This document shows positions 24,811 through 34,102 of a DNA stretch of 64,000 nucleotides, piece by piece. The notes under the pieces were generated by a model. That model made no database searches. It saw nothing but the letters and a program-made list of their open reading frames with translations, and had not been told where the DNA came from. A program made the position numbers and the translations under genes. This stretch comes from DASXHY01 sp036272195 (GTDB lineage: Bacteria; Verrucomicrobiota; Verrucomicrobiia; Limisphaerales; DASXHY01). The DNA is taken from NCBI GenBank assembly GCA_036272195.1, contig DATAZE010000046.1:124001-188000 (forward strand), written 5' to 3'. Numbering within the stretch: the stretch's first letter is position 1; every line of letters starts with the position of its first letter.

Positions 24811-26391
24811 CTATCCAGTCACCGTCAGGTGGGTGATGCGGAAAACGGCACCTTTGGGTTCGTTGGAGAGGCATTCAATTTCCCAGCCGTGCGCCAGGAC
24901 GATTTGCTGGACGACGGCGAGGCCGAGGCCGGTGCCTTTCTGATGGGTGGTGAAATAGGGCTTGAAGATTTCCTTGCGCCGTTCGAGCGGCACGCCCTGC
25001 CCGTTGTCGCGGACTTCCAGAAATGCTTCCGCCGCTTTTCTTCCCGTGACGACCTGGATTTCACCGCCGGTGTCCAACGCCTGCACGGCGTTCAATAGGA
25101 GATTAAAGAGCATCTGCCGGAAGAGTTGCTCGTCGGCTTCGATAGTCACCGGCTCGCCCTTGACTTCGAGCTTCACCTTTTTTTCCTCGATGTCGTAATT
25201 CAGCGCGCGAACAACTTCCTGGATGGCCGGATGCAGCGGCAGGGTGGCGCGGCGGATTTCGCGCGGACGCGAGTAATTGATGAACTCGTTCAATTGCGCG
25301 GTGACTTTGTCGGTTTCGTTGACGATAGCGTGGGATTTCTCTTTGATTTCCGGAGTGGCATCGGCCTGCCGGGAAAGCATCTGCGCCATGCCCCGAATGA
25401 TATTGAGCGGGTTGCGTGTTTCGTGCGCGAGGCCGGCGGCGGCGAGGTTCATTTCGCGCAAATGCGTGTTGAGTTCGCTGGCGCGGACGAGACGGATTTG
25501 CAATTCCGAGGTTCGCGACACCGTCCGCCAGGCCAGGCCGAAGCCCGCCGCGGAGATGCCGGCAAAAAAGAGGATCACGAAACGCAACCAAAGGTCGTTG
25601 ACGACCACCCCGCGATATTTTTCCGTGGACATCGCGAGCACGAGACCGTGCAGTTCGCGTTTGGTAATCAGAGCCTTGAATTCGTCGTCGCTCATCCGAT
25701 TCATCCAGGGCGGCCGACCGCGGCCGCGGCGGCCCGGACCTCGCGGTTCGCCGCCATCGTCCGGCGGGGGCGGCGGCCCCATGGAATCATGTTGCGGATC
25801 GTGCGGCTCTCGGTCGAAATTTGAGCCAGGGGAAGGTGCATTCTCAGCCGAGTTCGTGGATGGCAGGCCGGCCTGCGGTTCGGGGCGGGGAAAATCGCGG
25901 CCGTGCATTTCGTTGGTCAAATCACGGCGACCGGGAAGAACGATGATGGAGTTATTGGTCTCGCCTTCCGCCGCGATACTGACGCCATAGACCGGGTTCA
26001 CAAAAGTCACGACCTTTGGTCCCCAATATTCGCCTTCCGGCATAGCCGCCGGCGGCGCCAGGTTGGTGTCTCCGACCGACACCACCGGATCGCCGGCGGA
26101 GTTCAGGAGAGTGATGGCGACCAACTCACTGGGACGAACAAGTTCATTGGTGCGTCCGTTGACGAGCAGGTCGAGGACCGGTTCGAGCCGGTCCTGAATG
26201 ACCGCATTACGCCATCGCTGCCCGCGAATGGTGGCGCTAAGAAAGGTAGCGATCGCGCCAGCCCGACCGCGCAGCTCGGTTTTGGCCGCTTCCCGAAAGC
26301 GGACGTGCTCTTCCACCTGCCAGCCGAGCACCAGCACCCAAACGGCGAGCAGGAGGCCGTAGATCGTCGTGCTGCGGCGGGAGAGGTCCAT
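24811..26391 (-). CDS. Membrane sensor histidine kinase
   Basis: A 526-residue two-TM kinase. TM1 is about 8-27, a periplasmic sensor follows (28-265, with a low-complexity PPPPDDGGEPRGPGRRGRG insert), TM2 is about 270-290. The HisKA phosphoacceptor is H323 in AGLAHETRNPLNIIRGMAQ, and the HATPase_c has N, G1 and G2 boxes (LLLNAVQAL, DNGQGVPL, GTGLGLAVV). No response regulator is adjacent. It begins 5 bases after the secretin gene, so it is probably part of the T2SS transcript. Confidence 0.93.
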   Translation of the reverse strand: MDLSRRSTTIYGLLLAVWVLVLGWQVEEHVRFREAAKTELRGRAGAIATFLSATIRGQRWRNAVIQDRLEPVLDLLVNGRTNELVRPSELVAITLLNSAGDPVVSVGDTNLAPPAAMPEGEYWGPKVVTFVNPVYGVSIAAEGETNNSIIVLPGRRDLTNEMHGRDFPRPEPQAGLPSTNSAENAPSPGSNFDREPHDPQHDSMGPPPPPDDGGEPRGPGRRGRGRPPWMNRMSDDEFKALITKRELHGLVLAMSTEKYRGVVVNDLWLRFVILFFAGISAAGFGLAWRTVSRTSELQIRLVRASELNTHLREMNLAAAGLAHETRNPLNIIRGMAQMLSRQADATPEIKEKSHAIVNETDKVTAQLNEFINYSRPREIRRATLPLHPAIQEVVRALNYDIEEKKVKLEVKGEPVTIEADEQLFRQMLFNLLLNAVQALDTGGEIQVVTGRKAAEAFLEVRDNGQGVPLERRKEIFKPYFTTHQKGTGLGLAVVQQIVLAHGWEIECLSNEPKGAVFRITHLTVTG

Positions 26392-26396
26392 GCGTC

Positions 26397-27668
26397 TTAT
26401 TTGCTCTTGCCAGGCTTCACGCCATCCAACTTCTTCTCGGGCACCTTGTCAAGGAACCGATCCAATTCCTGCTCGGAATAGGACTTGGGAATCAGCATGT
26501 GATTTTTTTCGGTGGCGGCCAAGGCGGCCAGTTGCGAAGGCGCCCCAATGACGTGCGGAGTGAGGAAGATGAGCAGTTCGGTTTTCTGACTGCTGCTGAC
26601 TTTATGCTTGAACAAGTTTCCGAGCAGCGGGATGTCGCCCAGGATGGGAATTTTGGTGACCACTTCACCGCTGTCATTACGCATGAGGCCGCCAATGACC
26701 ACCGTCTGGCCATCCGGCGTGACCACCACGGTATCCGCCGAACGCACATCGATGACCGGCGCGCTCACGCCGGCGGAGATGGGGATGGAAATGGAGGGGT
26801 CGATGGACGATGTCGAAGGTTGCACAATCATTTGCACCAGGCCGTCGCTGGTGATGAACGGCGTGACTTTCAAAATGATTCCCACGGCCTGGTAGGAAAC
26901 GGAATTGATGGCGTTGCCGAAGGTGTCATAGCGCACGGCCGTAATGAGCGGAACGTTCTGGCCGATCTGGATGGTCGCCGGCTGATTGTTGCGGGCCAGG
27001 ATCGAAGGACGCGAGAGCAACTGCGCCTTGCCCGCCTGCGCGATGGCGCGCAGCGTGGCCGTGAAGTCCGCGCCGAGAATGGAATACAAGCCCGCGCCAT
27101 TCGCGCCGGCGCCCTGATTCGCCAGTCCGAAGGCATTATTGATGGCGTAGGCATTCGTTAAACCGGTAAGATTTGAGGGCAGAATGCTGGTGCTGGTAGT
27201 TGTGGTGGCGACATTACCGGCAGAGGTGATGGTCTGGTTGGTGAAAATATTATAGTTGGTCAGGTAACTGCCGATTCTCCCGAACATACTGCTCTGGCCG
27301 TTGTAAGATCCCTCGATGCCGATATCCAGGGAGTCGTTATGTGTCACCTCCAGGAAAACGACCTTGATGAGTACTTGCGGCTGGGGATGGTCGAGATTTT
27401 TAATGACCTCCATCATTGCCTTGGTGGTTTCCTCATCGGCGTTGATGATGAGATTATGCGTATCGGGATCGACCATGATCGTGGCGTTGCCGACATTTCC
27501 GGCCGGATTGTAGGTAGTCGCGGTGGCGGTGGACGACGCGCCGCGGTTTTGATTGCCGCCGCCGCCAAAGAAGCCGCCGAAGCCCTGGGCGTGGGTTTGC
27601 AGCGCGCAGAGAATGAGCGCGGCCAGCCCGCCCAGCCATTTTTTCCAGGTCGCAGATTGAATTTTCAT
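26397..27668 (-). CDS. gspD: Secretin, C-terminal half (GspD-like)
   Basis: The longest frame begins at 27788, but the start is the ATG at 27668, giving a signal peptide (MKIQSATWKKWLGGLAALIL, cut after THA-Q) and 423 residues. After a short Gly-rich stretch it has the last N3-type domain (ATIMVDPDTHNLIINADEET) and the secretin beta-barrel region (FLEVTHND, SRPSILARNNQPATIQIGQN, GLMRNDSGEVVTKIPILGDI). The N0-N2 domains are absent; they are carried by the upstream gene. It would form the T2SS outer-membrane channel. Confidence 0.9.
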   Translation of the reverse strand: MKIQSATWKKWLGGLAALILCALQTHAQGFGGFFGGGGNQNRGASSTATATTYNPAGNVGNATIMVDPDTHNLIINADEETTKAMMEVIKNLDHPQPQVLIKVVFLEVTHNDSLDIGIEGSYNGQSSMFGRIGSYLTNYNIFTNQTITSAGNVATTTTSTSILPSNLTGLTNAYAINNAFGLANQGAGANGAGLYSILGADFTATLRAIAQAGKAQLLSRPSILARNNQPATIQIGQNVPLITAVRYDTFGNAINSVSYQAVGIILKVTPFITSDGLVQMIVQPSTSSIDPSISIPISAGVSAPVIDVRSADTVVVTPDGQTVVIGGLMRNDSGEVVTKIPILGDIPLLGNLFKHKVSSSQKTELLIFLTPHVIGAPSQLAALAATEKNHMLIPKSYSEQELDRFLDKVPEKKLDGVKPGKSK

Positions 27669-27699
27669 AGATTGCCTTTTGATTGATAATTCCCGGATG

Positions 27700-29274
27700 T
27701 TACTGCCCGAAGCGGCCTCCTCCTCCTCCGCCGCCGCCGCCGCCGAAGCCGGAACCGCCGCCGAAACCGCTTCCACCGCCAAAACCACTGCTGCTGCTGC
27801 CGAAAGCCGAACTACTTGAGGAGGAGGTTTGATTTTCGCGCTGCATCAGGACGCTGTTCTGCGAGCTTTGGCTGGTCCGGCCGTTATTGGCCTGGAAATT
27901 CTGGAGGACTTTTTGCACTTCTGTCGGGTCTGCATTGTCGAGATGAATGACGCTCACGCGCGCGATTTTGGGCGATTCCTGGTCCACCTTGGTGATGAGT
28001 TGCTCAATTTCGCTCATCAAATCCTTCGGCGCAGTCACGAGGACTGATTGGGTGCGCTGGTCAGCCACGGCAACGACGTGGGTGTGCTGGCGGATACGGT
28101 CGTTTTGGCCACCGCCACCGGCCTGGCCGCCCAGTCCACCGGGCGCTCCGCCGGGTCCGCCGCCACCGCCTCCAAAAAATCTGCGTAAACCGCCGCCGCC
28201 GCCGCCGCCGCCGCCGAATCCGCCGAAGCCTCCGAACCGTATCGGCGTGGATTGAGCGTTGTTCTGGCCGCTTTGATCAGCGAAGACGCTGGTCAACAGA
28301 GCGGCCACTTCCACCGGGTCATGATATTGCAGATGAAAAACCTGCACTTCGGTGACGTCTTCCGCGCTGCTGTCGATGGCCTTTATGATTTCCGCGAGAT
28401 GCCGGATGTTCGACTGCGTGTCGGTCACGACGATGGAATTTCCGGCGTCGTTGGCCATGATGGTGGCGGTGGGGGCAATCAATGGAGACAAATCCGTGAT
28501 CAATTGCCGGGCCGTGACGTAGCGGATGGGAATAATTTGCGTCACCATCTCGTCGTTGTTCGGAATGGATTCAGGATCGTTGCTCACGCGCACCGGAATT
28601 TCGCTGTGAATGATATCGGTGCGATTCATGATGCGAAGAATCCGGCCATTGCGAACGGCGGCATAACCGTTTTTGTTCAGAACGGAGTTCAATAACTGGA
28701 TCGATTCATCGCGGGTGACCGGGTGATTGCTCCAAACATCCACGGTGCCGGAAACGCGCGTGTCGAGTTCAATGATGAATCCCGCCGCATCGCTCAGGTA
28801 ATTCAAAACTTCATCGATCGGCGCACCATGAAAATTCAGGTAGATGTCGCCCGTGCCGTTCGTGCTGACTTCCGTTGGCGGCACGTAAGCGGAGGGATCG
28901 CTGCTCGTCAACGTGCGCTGCGACTGGCGTGAATCGTGGCGGTCCCCATGGCTCCTGCCCCGGTCGCCACCGCGATCCTGATATTGGCGCTGCTGCATAT
29001 TCATGTTTGGCGCGGGTTGGAGAGGCTGGCCGATTTGGCCGCCTGTACCTCCGGGAAGGGGAGCCGCTTCAACGCCGGCGTCGCCGTTGGCATTGGTGTC
29101 CGACATCTCGGCGGGTATGGGAACAACAATGACGTTCGGGGCCGAGTTGTCCGGCACGGGCGCGCCTTCCGGTGGAGGGACCGGCTGGGAATTATCGGAG
29201 TCTTGCGCCTGCGCGACTGTGAGCAGCGAGAGGACCGCTGCGCACCCGAGGGCTTTTAGTCTGAATATTTTCAT
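27700..29274 (-). CDS. GspD N-domain protein with Gly-rich tail
   Basis: A 524-residue protein with a signal peptide (MKIFRLKALGCAAVLSLLTV), a Pro/Arg-rich segment, then N0- and N1-type domains (LNFHGAPIDEVLNYLSDAAG, PIRYVTARQLITDLSPLIAP), a third repeat around VFHLQYHDPVEVAALLTSVF interrupted by a Gly-rich insert (about 355-400), and a fourth domain (LVTAPKDLMSEIEQLITKV). It ends in a Gly/Ser-rich tail. There is no secretin beta-barrel; that is in the next gene. Together they equal one split GspD. Confidence 0.85.
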   Translation of the reverse strand: MKIFRLKALGCAAVLSLLTVAQAQDSDNSQPVPPPEGAPVPDNSAPNVIVVPIPAEMSDTNANGDAGVEAAPLPGGTGGQIGQPLQPAPNMNMQQRQYQDRGGDRGRSHGDRHDSRQSQRTLTSSDPSAYVPPTEVSTNGTGDIYLNFHGAPIDEVLNYLSDAAGFIIELDTRVSGTVDVWSNHPVTRDESIQLLNSVLNKNGYAAVRNGRILRIMNRTDIIHSEIPVRVSNDPESIPNNDEMVTQIIPIRYVTARQLITDLSPLIAPTATIMANDAGNSIVVTDTQSNIRHLAEIIKAIDSSAEDVTEVQVFHLQYHDPVEVAALLTSVFADQSGQNNAQSTPIRFGGFGGFGGGGGGGGGLRRFFGGGGGGPGGAPGGLGGQAGGGGQNDRIRQHTHVVAVADQRTQSVLVTAPKDLMSEIEQLITKVDQESPKIARVSVIHLDNADPTEVQKVLQNFQANNGRTSQSSQNSVLMQRENQTSSSSSSAFGSSSSGFGGGSGFGGGSGFGGGGGGGGGGRFGQ

Positions 29275-29879
29275 TTTAACTCCTGTTGTTCCTTTTGTCT
29301 TTGCTCCATCAGTTGTTTAAGGCGATCGGTAAATTCCGGGCTGGAACCCGTGGGAGGCGCGGTGGAGACGGCGGGTGCAGCGTCCGTGGAATCATTTTCC
29401 GGACCAGGCGCCGGTTCCTGCCGGGAGGACATGCGCCATCCCGAGCCTGATTCGTTGCGCAATTGCGCGCCGACTTTCATTTCAAATTCCTTGCCATTGG
29501 CGGCCAGCGTCACGGCGGTGGGGGTGATGTCCTTCACGGTGTAACCGGCGATGGCCGCGCCGGGTTCCAGCACCTTTTTGTATTGTGAGCTGGAGCCGTC
29601 AAAAAAGGCGAACTTGCCCTTGGGATAACTCATGGTACCGACCAGGTTGAGGCTATCGACCAATGGACGGGCTCGCTCGTTCGGTCGCGTGCGAACATAC
29701 CCGGGGGAGCGATTGGGATCAAAAATGTTTCGGCGCGTGACAATGCTGAAGGAATCGAAATTCAGGCCGGAGTCGGTGTTGGTTTGAGCGCCGGAATTCC
29801 CTGCGCCGAGACAAACCACCGCCGCCAAAATGGCCAGGCCGGCTTTTAAGATTCGTTGTTCAATGTTCATGAAACTCAT
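29271..29879 (-). CDS. GspC/PilP-like periplasmic linker protein
   Basis: The start is ATG 29879, overlapping the upstream stop (ATGA), giving 202 residues; a longer frame upstream is spurious. After a signal sequence (AGLAILAAVVCLGAGN) comes NIFDPNRSPG, then a homology-region-like beta domain (LVGTMSYPKGKFAFFDG, AGYTVKDITPTAVTL). This matches the HR domain of GspC or PilP, which binds the secretin N0 domain. It ends in a Gln/Glu-rich coil. It is placed after gspM, not first as in classical gsp operons. Confidence 0.75.
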   Translation of the reverse strand: MSFMNIEQRILKAGLAILAAVVCLGAGNSGAQTNTDSGLNFDSFSIVTRRNIFDPNRSPGYVRTRPNERARPLVDSLNLVGTMSYPKGKFAFFDGSSSQYKKVLEPGAAIAGYTVKDITPTAVTLAANGKEFEMKVGAQLRNESGSGWRMSSRQEPAPGPENDSTDAAPAVSTAPPTGSSPEFTDRLKQLMEQRQKEQQELK

Positions 29880-30418
29880 CTCGTCTTTTCGTTGGGAGTC
29901 AAAACCAGCCCGCTGATCTGCACGCCCAGCGCGAGTTGCATGCCCGTGTTGTCGCGCGAGGACAATTCGACGGATTGCAGCTTCAACGCCATGGGATCCT
30001 TTTCGAGATCGTACAAAAACTGGCTGACGCGCTCGATGCTGCCGGAGGCGTCCACGCGGCATTCGAGGGTCTTGTAAGTCGAGTCCGAGCCCTGTTTCCA
30101 CTGGGGAGTCACGGTGTTGATGGTGATGCCGCTCAACTGCGACCAATGATTGAGGCCGGTAAACAATTGTTGTTCGGCCACGGTGGTGTTGTTGGTCAGC
30201 GCGCTCGCCTGCATTTGCGCCCAGCGACTGCGGATGGCCCCCTTGCTCTTCTGCAACGACTCGCCATTCAGGACATCATTCCGCAATTGTTTAATGCGCG
30301 CCGAGCGCGTATTCCACAATTTCATCAGCGGCGGGGTCACGATTTTGTCGAGGGCCAACAGCGACACGGCGGTGATGGTGAGGATGGTGAGGAATTGCTG
30401 GCGGTTTTTAATTTGCAC
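29876..30418 (-). CDS. gspM: GspM/PilO-like inner-membrane protein
   Basis: A 180-residue bitopic protein: TM about 9-28 (FLTILTITAVSLLALDKIV), a coiled coil (about 35-75) and a C-terminal ferredoxin-like domain with SQLSGITINTVTPQW and FLYDLEKDPMALKLQSVELS, typical of PilO/GspM. It would pair with the GspL-like protein encoded upstream, whose gene it overlaps by 11 bases. Confidence 0.8.
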   Translation of the reverse strand: MQIKNRQQFLTILTITAVSLLALDKIVTPPLMKLWNTRSARIKQLRNDVLNGESLQKSKGAIRSRWAQMQASALTNNTTVAEQQLFTGLNHWSQLSGITINTVTPQWKQGSDSTYKTLECRVDASGSIERVSQFLYDLEKDPMALKLQSVELSSRDNTGMQLALGVQISGLVLTPNEKTR

Positions 30419-31865
30419 GGGAGCCTCCTTCGCTGCATTGGATATCCATGGTGAATTGAAGCGCGGGCGAATGGCCGCGAATCTGCGTGACTTTGACGCC
30501 GGCGATCCCGGGATTTTTTTGCAACTGGCCCTGCACCATGAACAGCGATTGCATGCTGCGCGCGGTGCCCGAGCAAATCACAGTGCTCAGGTCGCGAATC
30601 TCGACGGTCTTGGCCGTGACGGCGCCGTCTTCCGGAAAGGCCAGGGTGATCTGCTTCAATACGGTCAACCCGCGAATTGAATCATCCGCCCACGGGTGAT
30701 ACTGATCGAGCTTGGCCTTGATGCCGTTGAGTTCTCCGACCTCGCCGGAAATCTGTTTCCAGCGCGATTCCCAGGTGACGAGTTGCACTTCCTGATACAA
30801 AAACGCTCCGAGCAGAATGACGAGCACGATAGCGGCAGCGCCGATGGCCTGACGGGCTTTTCCGCTGCCGTATTTGCCGGCGAATTCTTTCCAGGCCGGG
30901 ACTTTCGGCGGCAGGAATTCGATAAAGGTTTCGCGGCCAGCCAGAAATTGAGCCGCCAAACTGAAGGCGGGTGAGACGGCCGTGTCCGACGGAAATTCAA
31001 CGCCGAATTCATCGGAGGCGTAATTTCTGACCACTTCCACTTTCAAGGACATTTGCTCCAGCCGGAGTTCCAGTTCGTCGGCGAGTTGCTGGGCAAAATC
31101 GCGCGGGCCGTAAATGCGCACGGTGCGGACTTTGTCGCGCAACTCGGCGGGCAATTGACCGAGCGTGATGCGGGCCTCGCGAACGACGACGTCCGCGTGC
31201 AAAACGCGCCGGCCACCTTCCATTTCCAAAGCGCCCTCGAGCGCGCGCAGAGCGGCGATGCCTCCGCCGAAGGTGATTTGAAGGCCCACGTTGCTCTCGC
31301 CGATGACGAGCGCGAGCACGCCGTTGGATTTTTCCGCCGTGGGAGGCTGGAGAGCAGTCATGCCGAGCGAAAAGCTCAGCGGCTTGAGCCGGGCGGCACG
31401 CAGGACTTTTTCGAGCGCGACGACCTGGTTCCGCGGAACGCCAATCAGCGCCGCGTGTTGCTTGCCGGAAAGCAAGTAGCGCGAGGCGGCGAAATAAAGG
31501 GAATCAGCGTCCGAATGAAAACCGCGCTCGGCTTCAATCTGAAGAAACCCGGGAACATCGGCTTCCGGCAAATCCGGCATTTCCGTATGCGTAGTCATGG
31601 ACCATTTCAGCGGCACGCAAACGATGCAGTTCCGCTCGCGCACCTCCACCAGGTCGAGCTGATTTCGGATTTCGCGTCCGACGAGTTCCGCATCCGCAGT
31701 CAATGGGTCGAGCGACAGGGTGGCGGAGAAAGATTGCAACAACTGCACCGAGCCATTGGTGCGGCGCAACACGACGCCATCCAGCCGGGTGCCATCGAGC
31801 GCGAGCGCCAGCACCGTGGACGGGCGTTGCCGTTTGAATCCGGGCAATTTTTTCAGATCAATCAT
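30408..31865 (-). CDS. gspL: GspL-like protein (PilM-PilN fusion type)
   Basis: A 485-residue protein. Residues about 15-310 are an actin-like PilM/GspL domain (LALALDGTRLDGVVLRR, ALVIGESNVGLQITFGGG). A single TM is near 350-372 (AIGAAAIVLVILLGAFLYQ). The rest is a periplasmic PilN-like coil and ferredoxin-like fold. It acts as the inner-membrane link from GspE to GspM. Its start overlaps the gspK stop (ATGA). Confidence 0.82.
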   Translation of the reverse strand: MIDLKKLPGFKRQRPSTVLALALDGTRLDGVVLRRTNGSVQLLQSFSATLSLDPLTADAELVGREIRNQLDLVEVRERNCIVCVPLKWSMTTHTEMPDLPEADVPGFLQIEAERGFHSDADSLYFAASRYLLSGKQHAALIGVPRNQVVALEKVLRAARLKPLSFSLGMTALQPPTAEKSNGVLALVIGESNVGLQITFGGGIAALRALEGALEMEGGRRVLHADVVVREARITLGQLPAELRDKVRTVRIYGPRDFAQQLADELELRLEQMSLKVEVVRNYASDEFGVEFPSDTAVSPAFSLAAQFLAGRETFIEFLPPKVPAWKEFAGKYGSGKARQAIGAAAIVLVILLGAFLYQEVQLVTWESRWKQISGEVGELNGIKAKLDQYHPWADDSIRGLTVLKQITLAFPEDGAVTAKTVEIRDLSTVICSGTARSMQSLFMVQGQLQKNPGIAGVKVTQIRGHSPALQFTMDIQCSEGGSRAN

Positions 31866-33214
31866 GATTGAGTATCTTTTGCCAGCACGGCCTGCCGGAC
31901 GTTTTTGCCGAGCGCCCAGCCGAGGTGCGTCAGGTCGCGGCGATAAATGATTCTCGGCGTGCCTTCAGCGGTATCGAAAATAAAACGCACGCGCCGATAG
32001 CCCCGGCCAAAAGGGCCCACCGCCGCCACGTCGGCCATGAATTGGTAGCTTTTGGTGGTGATGCGATTGCCGATTTGAGTCGCCAGCGTCGTCGCGTCGT
32101 TGCCGGTCAATCCCAGTGCGTCGATGAGCCAACCCACAGACGCCAGCTTGTCGGGATTGGCTACACGGTAGGAAACAATCTGGTCGACGTAATTGCTCAG
32201 CCCGGGAACGCAATAGAGCACGGCCTCGTTGGCGGTGTTGATATTGATGCGCCCGGAAATGAAGGCGTTCGTGGAGTCGACGGTCGTAATCTGATCGGCG
32301 ATCACCGCGAACTGATCGGAGGTCATGCCGCTTTTCAGATAGAATTGCAACGGGCTGTTATTGTTTCCATTGGCGGACCCGATCCGGCGCATGATGGTGG
32401 CAGCGACGTCGGAGGTGAAGTTGGTTGAGAACAGGCCGGCCAACTGGTTGGTCACCGTCCCGCTCAGGGTGCGGACATTGATGAGCGCAGAACCATCGGG
32501 GCGGGTGTTGGGTTCGCGGCTGTAAACGGTGACGCATTCCAGGATGCCTGGATCGGAAATGCTATTGCGATTGAGATCGACTTCGTTAGGGTCCAAAGCG
32601 CCGTTGCGGTTGGGATCTTCACCAATGAGGGTCTGCATGTCGGCGCCGTAAACGAGGCGTAATTCATCAGTGGTTTCGAAAGGCTGCTGCTTGGGTGTGT
32701 ACGCCGGGCTCAACATGGCGTATTCCTCCGGCCCCACTCCGCCCGACGAGGTGTCGTTGGTGCGCCAGGTGATGATGTTGGCGGCAAAATCGGGATCGAT
32801 GTTCGGCAACGAAGAAATCATCGCCAGCGTGGCCGTGTTGATATTGAGTTTTGAATTTTCGTCGGTGAGGCCGAAGACGACCTGGTCGGGATTTGTGGGC
32901 GGACTGTTCGTGTCTCGTCCAATCAACCAGAAGTGAGAGTCACCCACGGCCACAGCAGTGGTTTGATAATAGGTTTGGTCCGGCATGGTTCCGTTGGTCG
33001 CGTAATTCGCGAGCACGAAAGTCACGTAACGCGCCGCGCCATCGATGGCTTGCTCAGCCTCGAGGCCGGAAGTGCGATTATCAGCCGCCTGCATCTCGAA
33101 GGAACTGGAGTTGGCAAAATAGAGTGTGAGCGTGACCAGACCCAGCGCGATCCAGAGGACGATGATGAGGACGGAGGCGCGTTCCGAATTCGGAGTTCGG
33201 AGTGGGATTCTCAT
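31862..33214 (-). CDS. gspK: T2SS minor pseudopilin GspK
   Basis: A 450-residue protein with a prepilin-type N-terminus lacking the +5 Glu, as usual for GspK (SERASVLIIVLWIALGLVTL), and the large helical insert domain (KLNINTATLAMISSLPNID and NINTANEAVLYCVPGLSNY). GspK caps the pseudopilus tip. The first codons (LRTPNSERAS) are made of heptamer repeat units (TCCGAAC, TCCGAAT, TCGGAAC). It overlaps gspJ by 4 bases. Confidence 0.88.
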   Translation of the reverse strand: MRIPLRTPNSERASVLIIVLWIALGLVTLTLYFANSSSFEMQAADNRTSGLEAEQAIDGAARYVTFVLANYATNGTMPDQTYYQTTAVAVGDSHFWLIGRDTNSPPTNPDQVVFGLTDENSKLNINTATLAMISSLPNIDPDFAANIITWRTNDTSSGGVGPEEYAMLSPAYTPKQQPFETTDELRLVYGADMQTLIGEDPNRNGALDPNEVDLNRNSISDPGILECVTVYSREPNTRPDGSALINVRTLSGTVTNQLAGLFSTNFTSDVAATIMRRIGSANGNNNSPLQFYLKSGMTSDQFAVIADQITTVDSTNAFISGRININTANEAVLYCVPGLSNYVDQIVSYRVANPDKLASVGWLIDALGLTGNDATTLATQIGNRITTKSYQFMADVAAVGPFGRGYRRVRFIFDTAEGTPRIIYRRDLTHLGWALGKNVRQAVLAKDTQS

Positions 33215-34095
33215 TGAGCCCCTCCGGTCGCGTCGTTGGTGTCACTGCCGGAATTATCCAATTCGTTGGTATACACCTGCGCCATCAACGGCACCAATAA
33301 CTGAAGCGGAGCGGGCGGAGTTTGCGTGGTGTCTTTCGCGGCGAGTTGCACGTTCACGCGCACGGCGACGGGCAAATTGGTTTCGGTGGTGTCATCCCAC
33401 GTGTCGAGCCAGTTTTGGCCGTCGAAATAAGAAAAGGTCAGGCTCTGGACGCCGCTGGCGAGGAATTGATCGTCCTCATCCTCAGTGGTGGTGGAGAGCA
33501 AATTGCGGGTGACGGTGCGAATCAAATCCTTGCCTCCGTTGGTCGACGTGTTGGCCGGGTCCTGCAATCCGTAAGTGACCTTCTGGATTTCGGACCAGGG
33601 CAGATTGGGCGTCATCAGGCCGGTGGTAGTATAGATTTGAATGCCGTCGTTGGCGTCGACGCCGCCAAGGAGTGAACCGCTTTGCATCGGGCCGGCCAGC
33701 AGGCCGCCGGGGGGAACGGCGTTTTTCAAATCGCGCCGCAAGATGTTCATCGCGCGCTCGATGGGCAAGGACTGCTCGAGGTTTGCCGCAGCGTGTTCCT
33801 GGAGGCGCAATGCGCCAGCGAAAACGGAACTGATAACAACCAGCACGATGGCGCAAACCCCCAGCGCCAGCAGCACTTCAATGAGCGTGAAGCCGGCCCC
33901 CGCAGTCCAAGACGCCGGCGCCGGGTGAAACGGGCTGAATAACGCCTTACGTCCTGGACTGCGATGGCCCACTCCTAAATGACGAATGACCTGCCGCCGC
34001 TCTGAAGCTTTGGCGAGGCAGGCCAATGACGAATGGCGTGTATCAGCCATTCGGCATTTGTCATTTGTCATTTTCCTATGGGGTGTCAAATTCAT
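33211..34095 (-). CDS. gspJ: T2SS minor pseudopilin GspJ
   Basis: The start at ATG 34095 is 7 bases past the gspI stop. The prepilin site (TAGAG|FTLIEVLLALGVCAI) comes only 69 residues later because a heptamer palindrome is inserted in the leader region (MTNDKCRMADTRHS). A later GTG start inside the leader is possible. The mature part matches GspJ (IERAMNILRRDLKNA, FLASGVQSLTFSYFDGQNW). It assembles at the pseudopilus tip with GspI and GspK. Confidence 0.82.
   Translation of the reverse strand: MNLTPHRKMTNDKCRMADTRHSSLACLAKASERRQVIRHLGVGHRSPGRKALFSPFHPAPASWTAGAGFTLIEVLLALGVCAIVLVVISSVFAGALRLQEHAAANLEQSLPIERAMNILRRDLKNAVPPGGLLAGPMQSGSLLGGVDANDGIQIYTTTGLMTPNLPWSEIQKVTYGLQDPANTSTNGGKDLIRTVTRNLLSTTTEDEDDQFLASGVQSLTFSYFDGQNWLDTWDDTTETNLPVAVRVNVQLAAKDTTQTPPAPLQLLVPLMAQVYTNELDNSGSDTNDATGGAQ
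33977..34074. repeat. AATGACG palindrome with internal CTTTGGCGAGGCA segment
   Basis: Heptamer arms (AATGACGAATGAC on the left, CATTTGTCATTTGTCATT on the right) enclose GCTTTGGCGAGGCA, which is shared with the element at 35104. It lies inside the leader of gspJ. Confidence 0.85.
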
Positions 34096-34102
34096 CCGTC
34101 GC

